DNA from: Alphaproteobacteria bacterium | GTDB lineage: Bacteria > Pseudomonadota > Alphaproteobacteria > Rhodobacterales > Rhodobacteraceae | Length of the DNA: 64,000 bases | NCBI GenBank assembly: GCA_030433335.1 | Contig: JAUILL010000004.1 | Span: 1-64,000, forward strand | Direction: 5' to 3' | In this document: positions 29,796-38,034 of the stretch, one piece after another | How positions within the stretch are numbered: position 1 is the stretch's first letter | How the letters are laid out: every line of letters begins with the position of its first letter | Translations under genes and position numbers: made by a program | The notes under the pieces: model-generated | Databases searched by the model: none | Told to the model about the DNA's origin: nothing | The model's input: only the letters and a program-made list of their open reading frames with translations

Positions 29796-30154
29796 GCGAC
29801 GCACAAACACAGATCAAAGAAACCGTCGAGAGCAACGATGTTGTGCTCTACATGAAAGGCACCAAAGACATGCCCCAGTGCGGTTTCTCGAGCCGCGTGG
29901 CCGGTGTCCTGAACTTCATCGGGGTCGACTACACTGATGTCAACGTGCTGGCCGACGAAGGCATTCGTCAGGGCATCAAGGACTTCTCGGACTGGCCGAC
30001 CATTCCCCAACTCTATGTCAAAGGCGAGTTCGTCGGCGGCTGTGACATCATCACCGAGATGACCCTGTCGGGCGAATTGGACACCCTGTTCGAATCCAAC
30101 GGCATCGCCTACGACAAAGCTTCGGCTGAAAAAATCCGCGAAGCCAACGCGTAA
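29792..30154 (+). CDS. grxD: monothiol glutaredoxin, Grx4 family
   Basis: Carries 2Fe-2S clusters and works with BolA. The 120-residue protein has the CGFS active site (Cys30 in MPQCGFSSR), the cis-proline segment WPTIPQLYV and GGCDIITEM for glutathione binding. It closes the purL-bolA operon and is followed by a strong terminator. Confidence 0.96.
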   Translation: MSDAQTQIKETVESNDVVLYMKGTKDMPQCGFSSRVAGVLNFIGVDYTDVNVLADEGIRQGIKDFSDWPTIPQLYVKGEFVGGCDIITEMTLSGELDTLFESNGIAYDKASAEKIREANA

Positions 30155-30177
30155 TCGCATCGGGCATCGCCAAAGCA

Positions 30178-30208
30178 AAAAGACCCGCCATATCCGGCGG
30201 GTCTTTTT
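30178..30208. terminator. bidirectional terminator between grxD and zapA
   Basis: AGACCCGCC (30181-30189) pairs with GGCGGGTCT (30196-30204) around ATATCC. T-runs follow on both strands (TTTTT at 30204-30208; AAAA before the stem), so it serves both convergent operons. Confidence 0.92.
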
Positions 30209-30231
30209 CATTTTGGAACTAGGACAACCGA

Positions 30232-30624
30232 TCAGGCCGTCGCTTTTTCCTCGACCTCTTCGGCCAGCTTCTCGGCCTTCTCGGCCAAGGCTGCCAGCGC
30301 ACCCTCCAGCCCCTCGGGCAAGGTTGGCACTTCGACGGTCACGGTCTGGGGCTCTCGCGCCTTGAGCGCCGCGACTTCGGCTTCGAGTTCCGCGATACGC
30401 GCGTTCAGAGCGGCAGAGTTATCCCCTGCCCCCGCCGTTTTGTCCGCCAGCATCAGGCCTGCCATCAGCAGCATCCGCGATTCCGGCATACGGCCGATCT
30501 GCTCCACCAGAACAGAGGCCTCTTCATCCAAAATGGCGGCTGCGGATTGCAGATAACTTTCCTCGCCAGCCTGACAGGCGACTTCAAAAAAGCGGCCACC
30601 GATCGATACCTGAACGTGGGGCAT
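30232..30624 (-). CDS. zapA: cell division protein ZapA
   Basis: Crosslinks FtsZ filaments at the division ring. The 130-residue product has the ZapA N-terminal domain (VQVSIGGRFFEVAC, then LQSAAAILDEEASVL) and a long helical C-terminus (about 70-128) predicted to form a coiled coil, rich in E, A and K. It overlaps the upstream coiled-coil gene at TAATG, suggesting a two-protein unit. Confidence 0.88.
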   Translation of the reverse strand: MPHVQVSIGGRFFEVACQAGEESYLQSAAAILDEEASVLVEQIGRMPESRMLLMAGLMLADKTAGAGDNSAALNARIAELEAEVAALKAREPQTVTVEVPTLPEGLEGALAALAEKAEKLAEEVEEKATA

Positions 30625-31112
30625 TAGGTGCTCTCCTCTTCGGTGGCGACGCGGTTGGCGCCTTCGACAATTGCCAGCAGCGCTTTCATTTCGGTGGCTT
30701 CGGCCGCACGTTCGGCACGCAATGCGGCCAGTTCCGCCACAACGCCCTGATCCATCTGTTCGATGGTGACGCCGCTTTCGGCCCCGCGCATCGCCTCATT
30801 GGCCGCCATAAGCTCTGCATTCGCTTCTTTCAGCTTGGCGATCTGTTCTTCCATCTCGGCCACGAGGGTCGAGCTGATCTCTGGCTCGGCCTTGGCCAGC
30901 TTGTCCTGAACGCCATCCAGTTTGTCCTGCAGCGCCTCGCTATGGGCCAGCGCCGCCTGCAACTCCATCCGTAGAACATCGGCATCCGCCTTAGCGAGCG
31001 CACCTTCGGGCAGCGCATCAGCCGCGGGCGCAACGTCCAGCATCTGCACGCCCTGTCCGATCCGTTCGAACGCCGCCGTGATGCGACGCTGGAGTTCGTC
31101 AATCTCAGTCAT
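30624..31112 (-). CDS. coiled-coil protein upstream of zapA
   Basis: A 162-residue protein, almost wholly helical and rich in A, E, L and K; heptad-like spacing from about residue 40 to 155 (for example [19 protein letters not shown]). There is no signal peptide or membrane segment. I do not recognise a named family; the link with zapA suggests a ZapB-like or other FtsZ-ring accessory role, which is inference. I place the start at 31112 ([10 protein letters not shown]), which has a GCAGGA Shine-Dalgarno; the frame extends 30 codons further without support. Confidence 0.75.
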   Translation of the reverse strand: MTEIDELQRRITAAFERIGQGVQMLDVAPAADALPEGALAKADADVLRMELQAALAHSEALQDKLDGVQDKLAKAEPEISSTLVAEMEEQIAKLKEANAELMAANEAMRGAESGVTIEQMDQGVVAELAALRAERAAEATEMKALLAIVEGANRVATEEEST

Positions 31113-31202
31113 TCCTGCTTGCCTTTCTTCGAGACAACACTGCTCTTGGGTCCCGCCGAATCGCGAAACCGTCGCTACAAGGTACTTTATCCCTATCCCC
31201 AT

Positions 31203-31228
31203 AAAAATGCGCCCCTTTGGGCGTTTTT
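31203..31228. terminator. orphan terminator-like hairpin between the zapA operon and tkt
   Basis: CGCCC (31210-31214) pairs with GGGCG (31219-31223), extended by AAAAA/TTTTT with a TG bulge. T-runs follow on both strands. It lies upstream of the probable tkt promoter, so it does not end a known gene; it could stop a short plus-strand RNA from 31113-31228 or shield the two divergent promoters from each other. Confidence 0.6.
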
Positions 31229-31254
31229 AGGCCGATTGTACGCGTTTACGGCGG

Positions 31255-31282
31255 TTGCACTATCGTGGGACCCTGATATTCA
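31255..31282 (+). promoter_or_regulatory. probable tkt promoter
   Basis: TTGCAC (31255-31260) and TATTCA (31277-31282) are spaced by 16 bp. A start near 31290 would give a leader of about 27 nt before the tkt GTG, with AGAGGAA (31304-31310) as Shine-Dalgarno. Confidence 0.5.
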
Positions 31283-31316
31283 GCCCTCAGATACGCTTCT
31301 GACAGAGGAATTGCCC

Positions 31317-33332
31317 GTGGATATCGAAGCCCTCCGCACAGCCAACCCTGAACATTGGATGAAGGCCACCGCCATCCGCACCCTGACGCTGGATGCCGTT
31401 GCTGCCGCAAACTCGGGTCACTCGGGTATGCCCATGGGCATGGCTGACGTCGCGACCGTGCTGTTCGAAAAGCACCTGAAATTCGACGCGAAAAACCCCG
31501 ACTGGTTTGACCGCGACCGCTTCATCCTGTCGGCGGGCCACGGCTCCATGCTGATGTACAGCCTGCTGTACCTCACCGGCTACGAAGACATGACCCTCGA
31601 GCAGGTCAAGAACTTCCGCCAGTGGGGCGCGATCACCGCCGGTCACCCTGAATACGGCCACGCCAAAGGCATCGAGACCACCACCGGCCCGCTGGGTCAG
31701 GGCATCTCGAACGCGGTTGGTTTCGCAATGGCCGAAGCCTCGCTGCGCGGTCGCTATGGCAAGAAGATTGTGGATCACTTCACTTACGTGATCGCCGGCG
31801 ACGGCTGCCTGATGGAAGGCGTCAGCCAAGAAGCCATCGCGCTGGCAGGCCGTCAGGAACTGTCCAAGCTGATCGTTTTCTGGGACAACAACAACATCAC
31901 CATCGACGGCACCGTTGATATTGCTGACCGCACCAACCAGGTGCAGCGCTTCAAGGCGTCGGGCTGGCATGTGATCGAAATCGACGGCCACAACCCCGCC
32001 GAGATCGACGAAGCCATTGCCAAGGCGAAGATCACCAAGAAGCCTTCGATGATCGCGTGCAAAACCCACATCGCTTTGGGTCACGCAGCGCAGGACACCA
32101 GCAAGGGCCATGGCGCTCTGACCAACGCGGACCAATTGGCTGCTGCCAAGACGCTGTACGGCTGGAACTATGGTCCCTTCGAGATCCCCGCAGATGTCAA
32201 AGCCCAGTGGGAAGCCATCGGCACCCGCGGCGCGGCAGAGCGTGAAGCATGGGAAGGCCGCTTTGCAGAAGCTTCGGCCAGCCGTCAGGCGGAATTCACC
32301 CGCATCATGACCGGCGAAGCGCCCAAGAAGTTGTCGGCGACCATCAAGGCGCTGAAAAAGCAGATCTCGGAAGAGGCTCCCAAGGTCGCGACCCGCAAGG
32401 CGTCGGAAATGGCTCTGGAAGTCATCAACCCGATCGCACCCGAAACCATCGGTGGTTCGGCTGACCTGACCGGCTCGAACAACACCAAGACTGGTGATCT
32501 GGGCATCCTGTCCCCCGAGGACCGCAAAGGCCGTTACGTTTACTACGGTATTCGCGAGCACGGCATGGCCGCTGCGATGAACGGTATGGCCCTTCACGGC
32601 GGCGTGCGCCCCTACGGCGGCACCTTCCTGTGCTTTGCGGACTATGCCCGTGGCTCCATGCGTCTGTCGGCGCTGATGGGCGTTCCGGTCACCTACGTCA
32701 TGACCCACGACTCGATCGGTCTGGGTGAGGACGGCCCGACCCACCAGCCCGTCGAGCATCTGGCCTACTGCCGCGCGACCCCGAACACCTACCTGATCCG
32801 TCCCGCAGATGCGGTCGAGACTGCAGAAGCGTGGGAAATCGCGCTGACCTCGAAGTCGACCCCGACAGTGATGGCTCTGTCGCGTCAGAACCTGCCCACC
32901 GTCCGCACCGAGCACAAGCTCAAGAACCTGACCGCGCAAGGTGGCTACGTTCTGGCAGAGGCCGAAGGCAAGCGTCAGGCGATCATCATGGCGACCGGTT
33001 CGGAAGTCGAGATCGCGATGGAAGCCAAGAAGCTGCTCGAAGCCGAAGGCATCGGCACTCGCGTTGTCTCCATGCCCTGCATGGAGCTGTTCGACGCGCA
33101 GGATGAAGGCTACCGCAAAAAGGTCCTGCCCGCAGGTCCCGTCCGTGTGGCCGTCGAAGCTGCTGTCCGTCAGCCCTGGGACAAGTACCTGCTGGGTGAG
33201 CGCGGACGCGAGACCAAGGCAGCGTTCGTGGGCATGGAAGGCTTTGGTGCCTCGGCCCCTGCAGAGACCCTCTACGAGAAGTTCGGCATCACTGCTGCGA
33301 ACGTTGCGCAGAAGGTCAAAGACCTGCTCTGA
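31317..33332 (+). CDS. tkt: transketolase
   Basis: TPP enzyme of the pentose phosphate pathway that also serves the Calvin-type sugar rearrangements. From the GTG at 31317 it has 671 residues, the usual length. Motifs are [10 protein letters not shown], the TPP-binding [12 protein letters not shown]...[10 protein letters not shown] (about 155-190), [18 protein letters not shown] and [14 protein letters not shown]. The GTG start is chosen because AGAGGAA lies 6 bp upstream and the protein begins [13 protein letters not shown]; the longer frame from 31119 runs across the terminator and promoter. It is followed by two gap genes, so this is a central-carbon block. Confidence 0.96.
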   Translation: MDIEALRTANPEHWMKATAIRTLTLDAVAAANSGHSGMPMGMADVATVLFEKHLKFDAKNPDWFDRDRFILSAGHGSMLMYSLLYLTGYEDMTLEQVKNFRQWGAITAGHPEYGHAKGIETTTGPLGQGISNAVGFAMAEASLRGRYGKKIVDHFTYVIAGDGCLMEGVSQEAIALAGRQELSKLIVFWDNNNITIDGTVDIADRTNQVQRFKASGWHVIEIDGHNPAEIDEAIAKAKITKKPSMIACKTHIALGHAAQDTSKGHGALTNADQLAAAKTLYGWNYGPFEIPADVKAQWEAIGTRGAAEREAWEGRFAEASASRQAEFTRIMTGEAPKKLSATIKALKKQISEEAPKVATRKASEMALEVINPIAPETIGGSADLTGSNNTKTGDLGILSPEDRKGRYVYYGIREHGMAAAMNGMALHGGVRPYGGTFLCFADYARGSMRLSALMGVPVTYVMTHDSIGLGEDGPTHQPVEHLAYCRATPNTYLIRPADAVETAEAWEIALTSKSTPTVMALSRQNLPTVRTEHKLKNLTAQGGYVLAEAEGKRQAIIMATGSEVEIAMEAKKLLEAEGIGTRVVSMPCMELFDAQDEGYRKKVLPAGPVRVAVEAAVRQPWDKYLLGERGRETKAAFVGMEGFGASAPAETLYEKFGITAANVAQKVKDLL

Positions 33333-33359
33333 TCTCTTGAGCGATCGGAAATTCGGAGA

Positions 33360-33388
33360 GGGCGTCCTGCGGGGCGCCCTTTTCTTTT
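33360..33388 (+). terminator. intrinsic terminator after tkt
   Basis: GGGCG (33360-33364) pairs with CGCCC (33375-33379), followed by TTTTCTTTT. It separates tkt from the first gap gene, which has its own regulatory region. The rest of the 305-bp gap to gap contains the operator-like repeats at 33489-33545 and otherwise nothing I can assign. Confidence 0.7.
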
Positions 33389-33488
33389 GGCTCTCGGGTC
33401 GGGCTGCGAGGCCGTGCCGTGAGTATTTGCAGCAAAAGGAAGTCAGGGGATTCGCGCGGGCCGTTCGCGCAATGCTGCAATGCAGAAC

Positions 33489-33545
33489 TGTTAGCGATTG
33501 ACTGTTAGCGCAAACCTATGCTCGGGGTGCAGTTTATCGCTAACA
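33489..33545. promoter_or_regulatory. three TGTTAGCG-type half or full operators upstream of the first gap gene
   Basis: TGTTAGCG occurs at 33489-33496 and again at 33503-33510, and its inverse CGCTAACA at 33538-33545. The middle copy extends to TGTTAGCGCAAACC (12 of 14 to the palindrome TGTTAGCGCTAACA). The palindrome with central CG is typical of LacI-family operators. In Rhodobacter the LacI-type regulator CceR controls gap and other central-carbon genes, so this is a reasonable candidate, by inference. Confidence 0.6.
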
Positions 33546-33637
33546 TACTGATAGATTTAGCAGATTTTCTTTGCCCCCTGAGCGGGGTTGGGCCATATAC
33601 CCGTTAACTCCCTCAGCTCGGTTTCAGGAGATTACCC

Positions 33638-34642
33638 ATGACCATCACCGTTGGCATCAATGGATTTGGCCGCATCGGTCGCTGCACTTTGGCGCACATC
33701 GCGGAAAGCGCACGCAATGACGTACAGGTTGTAAAGATCAACGCAACCGGCCCCATCGAGACCAACGCGCACCTGCTGAAGTATGACAGCGTGCATGGTC
33801 GTTTTGGCGGTGTTGTTAAGGTTGACGGCAACAGCCTTGATCTGGGCCGTGGCCCGATCGACGTGATGTCGACCTACGAGCCCAACGAGTTGGACTGGGA
33901 CGGCGTTGACGTGGTTCTGGAATGCACCGGCAAGTTCAACGATGGCGGCAAATCAGCGATCCACCTTGATCGCGGCGCAAAGTCGGTTCTGATTTCGGCC
34001 CCCGCGACCAACGTGGACAAGACCATCGTTTATGGCGTGAACCACCGCAGCCTGGTCGAAGGCGACCGCATGATCTCGAACGGGTCGTGCACCACCAACT
34101 GCCTCGCTCCTCTGGCGAAGGTTCTGAACGACGCGATCGGCATCGAGCGTGGCATCATGACCACCATCCACAGTTACACCGGCGACCAGCCCACTCTGGA
34201 CCGTCGTCACAAGGATCTGTACCGCGCTCGCGCAGCGGCCATGGCGATGATCCCCACCTCGACCGGTGCGGCGAAGGCTCTGAAAGAGGTTCTGCCCGAG
34301 CTGGAAGGCAAGTTGGACGGCACTTCGATGCGCGTTCCCACCCCGAACGTGTCCTGCGTGGACCTGACCTTTGAAGCTGGCAAAGACGTGACCGTCGCTG
34401 ACGTTAACGAAATCGTTCGTGAGGCCGCAGCAGGTCACATGGGCCACGTTCTGGGCTACGATCCCGAGCCCAAGGTCTCGATCGACTTTAACCATACTTC
34501 GCAATCCTCGATCTTTGCCCCCGATCAAACCAAGGTTGTGGGTGGTCGCACCGTGCGCGTTCTGGCATGGTACGATAACGAATGGGGCTTCTCCTGCCGC
34601 ATGGCCGACGTGGCCGCAGCAATGGGGCAGCTCCTTAACTAA
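33638..34642 (+). CDS. gap: glyceraldehyde-3-phosphate dehydrogenase, GapB-like cofactor site
   Basis: Interconverts glyceraldehyde 3-phosphate and 1,3-bisphosphoglycerate. The 334-residue protein has the NAD(P)-binding INGFGRIGR (7-15), catalytic Cys151 in SNGSCTTNC and YDNEWGFS near the C-terminus. At the strand that normally ends in Asn-Asp-Leu and sets NAD specificity, it has INATG (34-38), so the Asp is replaced by Ala36. Bacillus GapB, which prefers NADP and works in gluconeogenesis, has a similar change. The second copy downstream keeps INDLG. NADP use here is therefore inferred, not shown. CAGGAG precedes the start. Confidence 0.92.
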   Translation: MTITVGINGFGRIGRCTLAHIAESARNDVQVVKINATGPIETNAHLLKYDSVHGRFGGVVKVDGNSLDLGRGPIDVMSTYEPNELDWDGVDVVLECTGKFNDGGKSAIHLDRGAKSVLISAPATNVDKTIVYGVNHRSLVEGDRMISNGSCTTNCLAPLAKVLNDAIGIERGIMTTIHSYTGDQPTLDRRHKDLYRARAAAMAMIPTSTGAAKALKEVLPELEGKLDGTSMRVPTPNVSCVDLTFEAGKDVTVADVNEIVREAAAGHMGHVLGYDPEPKVSIDFNHTSQSSIFAPDQTKVVGGRTVRVLAWYDNEWGFSCRMADVAAAMGQLLN

Positions 34643-34656
34643 GGAGCGGCCTCCGC

Positions 34657-34800
34657 GTGACGAACAGACTGTCATTGATTCTAGGCGCCCTCATTGTGGG
34701 CGCCTTTTGCTATGATTGGATGGCCCAAGATGGCGAGAGCACCATCTTTCTGGCCAAAAAGGGAATTCTCCTGATCGAATACATCGAATTCTGGCGCTGA
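34657..34800 (+). CDS. 47-residue small membrane protein between the two gap genes
   Basis: GTG start with AAGGAG 10 bp upstream, overlapping the gap stop codon, and a TGA at 34798-34800. The product, (V)TNRLSLILGALIVGAFCYDW..., has one hydrophobic helix (about residues 5-18) and a C-terminus IEYIEFWR. I recall similar 45-50 residue ORFs ending LIEYxxFWR next to gap in other Rhodobacteraceae, but cannot verify it here. It is too short for standard gene calling. A terminator-like hairpin (34684-34708) lies within its coding sequence. Confidence 0.65.
   Translation: MTNRLSLILGALIVGAFCYDWMAQDGESTIFLAKKGILLIEYIEFWR
34684..34708 (+). terminator. terminator-like hairpin inside the small ORF after gap
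   Basis: GGCGCCC (34684-34690) pairs with GGGCGCC (34698-34704), loop TCATTGT, then TTTT. It fits an intrinsic terminator for the first gap gene, although the T-run is short. It falls in codons 10-17 of the 47-residue ORF, so either the ORF is only partly transcribed or the hairpin attenuates it. Confidence 0.6.
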
Positions 34801-34822
34801 TCCGGCGATATCGTCTGATCGG

Positions 34823-34875
34823 TTGACATCCTGTGCGATATCGCCATGTTAGCGATAACTTTGTTAGCGTTATCA
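34823..34875 (+). promoter_or_regulatory. promoter and two LacI-type operators upstream of the second gap gene
   Basis: A perfect -35 TTGACA (34823-34828) is followed at -10 distance by TGTTAGCGATAACT (34847-34860) and then TGTTAGCGTTATCA (34862-34875). Each matches the palindrome TGTTAGCGCTAACA at 12 of 14 positions, and they are 15 bp apart. They cover the -10 and start region, so a bound protein should repress. The same motif precedes the first gap gene. Confidence 0.7.
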
Positions 34876-34900
34876 GCGAACCATTTCGCGGGAGGAAACC

Positions 34901-35902
34901 ATGACCGTAAAAGTTGCTATCAACGGCTTTGGCCGCATCGGCCGTAACGTACTGCGCGGAATCATCGAGTCGGGCCGCACCGATATCGAAGTCGTCGCCA
35001 TCAACGATCTGGGCCCGGTTGAGACCAACGCACACCTGCTGAAGTACGACAGCGTTCACGGCCGCTTCCCCAGCGAAGTGACTGTTGGTGACGGTGTGAT
35101 CGACGCAGGTCGTGGCCCGATCCGTGTGACCGCCATCCGTGACCCCAAAGACCTGCCTTGGGGCGACGTTGACGTGGCGCTGGAGTGCACCGGCATCTTC
35201 ACCTCGAAGGAAAAGGCTGCCCTGCACCTCGAGAACGGCTCCAAGCGCGTTCTGGTGTCTGCTCCTGCGTCCGGCGCGGACAAGACCATCGTTTTCGGTG
35301 TAAATGACAACACTCTGACCGCGGACGACCTGATCGTGTCGAACGCATCGTGCACCACAAACTGCCTGTCTCCCGTAGCGAAGGTGCTGAACGACAAGAT
35401 CGGCATCGTCAAAGGCTTCATGACCACCATCCACAGCTACACTGGCGACCAGCCGACTCTGGATACCATGCACAAAGACCTGTACCGCGCCCGCGCGGCA
35501 GCTCTGTCCATGATCCCGACCTCGACCGGCGCAGCCAAAGCGGTTGGTCTGGTTCTGCCCGACCTGAACGGCAAACTGGACGGCGTTGCGATCCGCGTTC
35601 CCACCCCGAACGTGTCGGTCGTTGACCTGACCTTCGAAGCGGCGCGCGAAACCACCGTTGAAGAGATCAACGCAGCGATCCACGAAGCCGCCGCAGGCGA
35701 GCTGAAAGGCATTCTGGGTGTGACCGATGAGCCGCTGGTCTCGACCGACTTCAACCACGATCCACACAGCTCGATCTTTGCCACCGACCAGACCAAGGTC
35801 ATGGAAGGCACCATGGTTCGTATCCTGAGCTGGTACGACAACGAGTGGGGCTTCTCGAACCGTATGGCGGACACCGCCGTTGCGATGGCGAAGTTCATCT
35901 GA
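34901..35902 (+). CDS. gap: glyceraldehyde-3-phosphate dehydrogenase, NAD type
   Basis: Second GAPDH of the pair, 333 residues and colinear with the first. It has INGFGRIGR (7-15), the NAD-selective INDLG with Asp36, catalytic Cys151 in SNASCTTNC and YDNEWGFS. The cofactor residues suggest the glycolytic, NAD-dependent form. GGGAGGAAA precedes the start. The upstream region carries two operators matching those before the first gene. The two proteins share much sequence, including [11 protein letters not shown], and look like an old duplication that has since diverged in cofactor site. Confidence 0.95.
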   Translation: MTVKVAINGFGRIGRNVLRGIIESGRTDIEVVAINDLGPVETNAHLLKYDSVHGRFPSEVTVGDGVIDAGRGPIRVTAIRDPKDLPWGDVDVALECTGIFTSKEKAALHLENGSKRVLVSAPASGADKTIVFGVNDNTLTADDLIVSNASCTTNCLSPVAKVLNDKIGIVKGFMTTIHSYTGDQPTLDTMHKDLYRARAAALSMIPTSTGAAKAVGLVLPDLNGKLDGVAIRVPTPNVSVVDLTFEAARETTVEEINAAIHEAAAGELKGILGVTDEPLVSTDFNHDPHSSIFATDQTKVMEGTMVRILSWYDNEWGFSNRMADTAVAMAKFI

Positions 35903-35925
35903 TCCCATCAGGATCGCGAATAGCA

Positions 35926-35954
35926 AACGGCCCGAGGCATCGCTTCGGGCCGTT
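35926..35954. terminator. hairpin between the second gap gene and coaD
   Basis: AACGGCCCGA (35926-35935) pairs perfectly with TCGGGCCGTT (35945-35954). The following T content is weak, but the position between two convergent genes supports a terminator for both. Confidence 0.7.
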
Positions 35955-35980
35955 CTGCATTTCAAAGGTCTGGGTAGGTG

Positions 35981-36472
35981 TTACCGCAGCTTGCCGCTCA
36001 GCGCCTCGGCCACAGCTGGGGTCACGAATTTCGAGATGTCTCCCCCGAGGCGAGCGATCTCTTTGACCAGCTTGGAAGCAATAGCCTGATGCTGCGCTTC
36101 GGCCATGAGGAAGACAGTCTCGACCGAGTCGTCCAGCTGACGGTTCATACCGACCATCTGGTATTCGTACTCGAAGTCAGACACCGCGCGCAGGCCGCGC
36201 ACGATCAACTGGGCCCCCACATCGCGGGCGCAATCGATCAGTAGATTTTCAAAGGGGTGGGCAACGATCTCGACGCCGGTTTCCTGGCTCAGGATCGCAC
36301 ACTCGGACTGGATCATCGCGACCCGTTCATCCAGCGAAAAGAGCGGGCCTTTGTCACGGTTGATCGCAACGCCGATCACCAGACGGTCGACCAAAGCGGT
36401 CGCGCGTCGAATGATGTCGATATGCCCCAGTGTGATCGGATCGAATGTTCCCGGATACAGTCCGATACGCAT
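35981..36472 (-). CDS. coaD: phosphopantetheine adenylyltransferase
   Basis: Fourth step of coenzyme A synthesis. The 163-residue protein starts MRIGLYPGTFDPITLGH, with the TxGH nucleotidyltransferase motif (His17), and has the conserved RGLRAVSDFEYEYQM and NRQLDDSVETVFLM segments. Length is normal. No obvious partner gene is adjacent; the CBS-domain gene lies 69 bp upstream on the same strand. Confidence 0.97.
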   Translation of the reverse strand: MRIGLYPGTFDPITLGHIDIIRRATALVDRLVIGVAINRDKGPLFSLDERVAMIQSECAILSQETGVEIVAHPFENLLIDCARDVGAQLIVRGLRAVSDFEYEYQMVGMNRQLDDSVETVFLMAEAQHQAIASKLVKEIARLGGDISKFVTPAVAEALSGKLR

Positions 36473-36541
36473 AAGGTGGCTCCTTCCCCCGTTTTTCTGC
36501 GACGCAACAATATTGCGGCGCAGAATGCAAGGGGGGCGCGA

Positions 36542-36976
36542 CTATTGGCCCATGATCATGCCTTCTAGGGCTTCTTTCTCCATGGCAACGTGGCTCAGTT
36601 GCGCCTTTACCGCATCGCCAAGGCTGATGACGCCGATCAGTTTACCATCCTCAAGCACAGGCATGTGGCGGAAGCGGCCATCGGTCATTTTCTGCATCAC
36701 CTCGTCGGTCCGGTCGCCCTTGGCGCAGGTGACAAGGTTCGCGGTCATCAATTCGGACACAGGCAGATCCAGCACCGAAGGGCCGGATTTGGCCAGATGG
36801 CGGACGATGTCACGCTCTGACAGGATGCCGTCAGGATGCTCTCCGTCCGAAGACACCATCACGGTCCCGATCTTCTTCTCCGCCTGAATCTTGGCGGCTT
36901 CCATGACGGTCACGGTGGGTTTGACGGTAAAAACGCCCTGCTGACTCTTACTACCCAGGATTTGTTGCACCAGCAT
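36542..36976 (-). CDS. CBS-domain pair protein
   Basis: A stand-alone protein of 144 residues with two CBS domains (about 10-65 and 78-135), which in other proteins bind adenosyl ligands such as AMP, ATP or SAM. Motifs are GTVMVSS...GILSERDIVRHLA in the first and RHMPVLEDGKLIGVISLGD in the second. No effector domain is attached, so it is likely an energy or nucleotide sensor with an unknown partner. Start at 36976 (MLVQQILGSK) has GGGAGGAA upstream. Confidence 0.85.
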   Translation of the reverse strand: MLVQQILGSKSQQGVFTVKPTVTVMEAAKIQAEKKIGTVMVSSDGEHPDGILSERDIVRHLAKSGPSVLDLPVSELMTANLVTCAKGDRTDEVMQKMTDGRFRHMPVLEDGKLIGVISLGDAVKAQLSHVAMEKEALEGMIMGQ

Positions 36977-37035
36977 GTTCTTCCTCCCGAAATAAAATTT
37001 CTTGAGGTCAAGCGTCTGCCCGATTGTTGACCCTG

Positions 37036-37932
37036 TCAAGCAGTTGCTTCCAGTCTGGCAATCTCGTTTCGCACGCCCTCTGCCACCAGTTTGGCAAAGC
37101 TGTTCATTCGTTCAAGTCGACGATCGTCTGCGTGCCGAATGAGATAAAAGCTTCGCTTTAAGCTGACATCTTCGGTTAAAATGCGCCGGACGGTATTCGT
37201 CGAGGGAATCGCAAAATCATGCACCACGCCGACGCCTCCCCCCATCCGCACCCAGTTGAACTGCACCGATACGGAGTTTGAGCCCAGACTCACCCGTTCC
37301 GCGCCCATCTCGGTCAGGTAGTCCAGTTCCTTGTCAAAGATCATGTCCGGGATGTAGCCAACCAGACGGTGCCCTTTGAGGTCAGAGAGGGACTTGATCG
37401 GCGGGTTCTGCGCAAGATAATCCTCGGACGCAGCGAGATGCAGGTGATAGTCGCTTATCTTCTGCACGGTCAGGCGGCCTGTGGTTGGGCGGCTGACACC
37501 GATCGCCATATCGGCCTCGCGCTTGGTGAGATTAAAGACCCGGGGCAAGGCGACGATCTGCACTTCGAGATCAGGGTTCTCTTCGACGATCCGCGCACAA
37601 ACCTGAGGCAAGACGTAGTTCGCGCAGCCATCCGGCGCCCCAATGCGGATTTGCCCTGACAGGCCCCCAGTCTGCGACCCCACTGTTTCCAGAGCCGCTT
37701 CCATGGCCTGCTCGACCCGCACCGCCTCTGTCATCAGGCGCTGGCCCCGTTCGGTCAGCGCGTAACCTTGGGGGGACCGTGCAAACAGCGGCGCCTCCAG
37801 CGCCTCTTCCAGCCGCGTGATCCGGCGGCCCACAGTCGCAGGGTCCACCCGCAGCAGCTTAGAGGCGCCCGTCAGCCCCCCTGCCCGCGACACGGCCAGA
37901 AACATGCGGAGATCGTCCCAGAGCACTGACAT
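37036..37932 (-). CDS. LysR family regulator divergent from mmsA
   Basis: A 298-residue LysR protein: helix-turn-helix in residues 1-65 (AGGLTGASKLLRVDPATVGRR) and an effector domain (about 90-290, IRIGAPDGCANYVLP). It is divergent from mmsA with 102 bp between them and is likely its regulator, by position. The intergenic region holds repeated TTTGCGC motifs that could be its sites. Confidence 0.88.
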   Translation of the reverse strand: MSVLWDDLRMFLAVSRAGGLTGASKLLRVDPATVGRRITRLEEALEAPLFARSPQGYALTERGQRLMTEAVRVEQAMEAALETVGSQTGGLSGQIRIGAPDGCANYVLPQVCARIVEENPDLEVQIVALPRVFNLTKREADMAIGVSRPTTGRLTVQKISDYHLHLAASEDYLAQNPPIKSLSDLKGHRLVGYIPDMIFDKELDYLTEMGAERVSLGSNSVSVQFNWVRMGGGVGVVHDFAIPSTNTVRRILTEDVSLKRSFYLIRHADDRRLERMNSFAKLVAEGVRNEIARLEATA

Positions 37933-37944
37933 CTTCGTACCTGC

Positions 37945-37985
37945 ATTTGCGCAAAATGAATTTGGGAAACTTCCTCTGTTTGCGC
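37945..37985. promoter_or_regulatory. TTTGCGC repeats between lysR and mmsA
   Basis: ATTTGCGCAAAAT (37945-37957) contains the 10-bp palindrome TTTGCGCAAA, and a second TTTGCGC lies at 37979-37985, a little over three helical turns away. This two-site layout is typical of a LysR regulatory region. The assignment to the adjacent LysR protein is inferred. Confidence 0.5.
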
Positions 37986-38034
37986 CAGATTTGCAAGACT
38001 ATGCTGCGCTCAACCAAAACTCCGGGAGGACGCA

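Noticed and set aside
31287-32939. 550-codon minus-strand ORF opposite transketolase
   Set aside because: High GC gives long antisense frames; the transketolase motifs on the plus strand are complete and this frame shows none.
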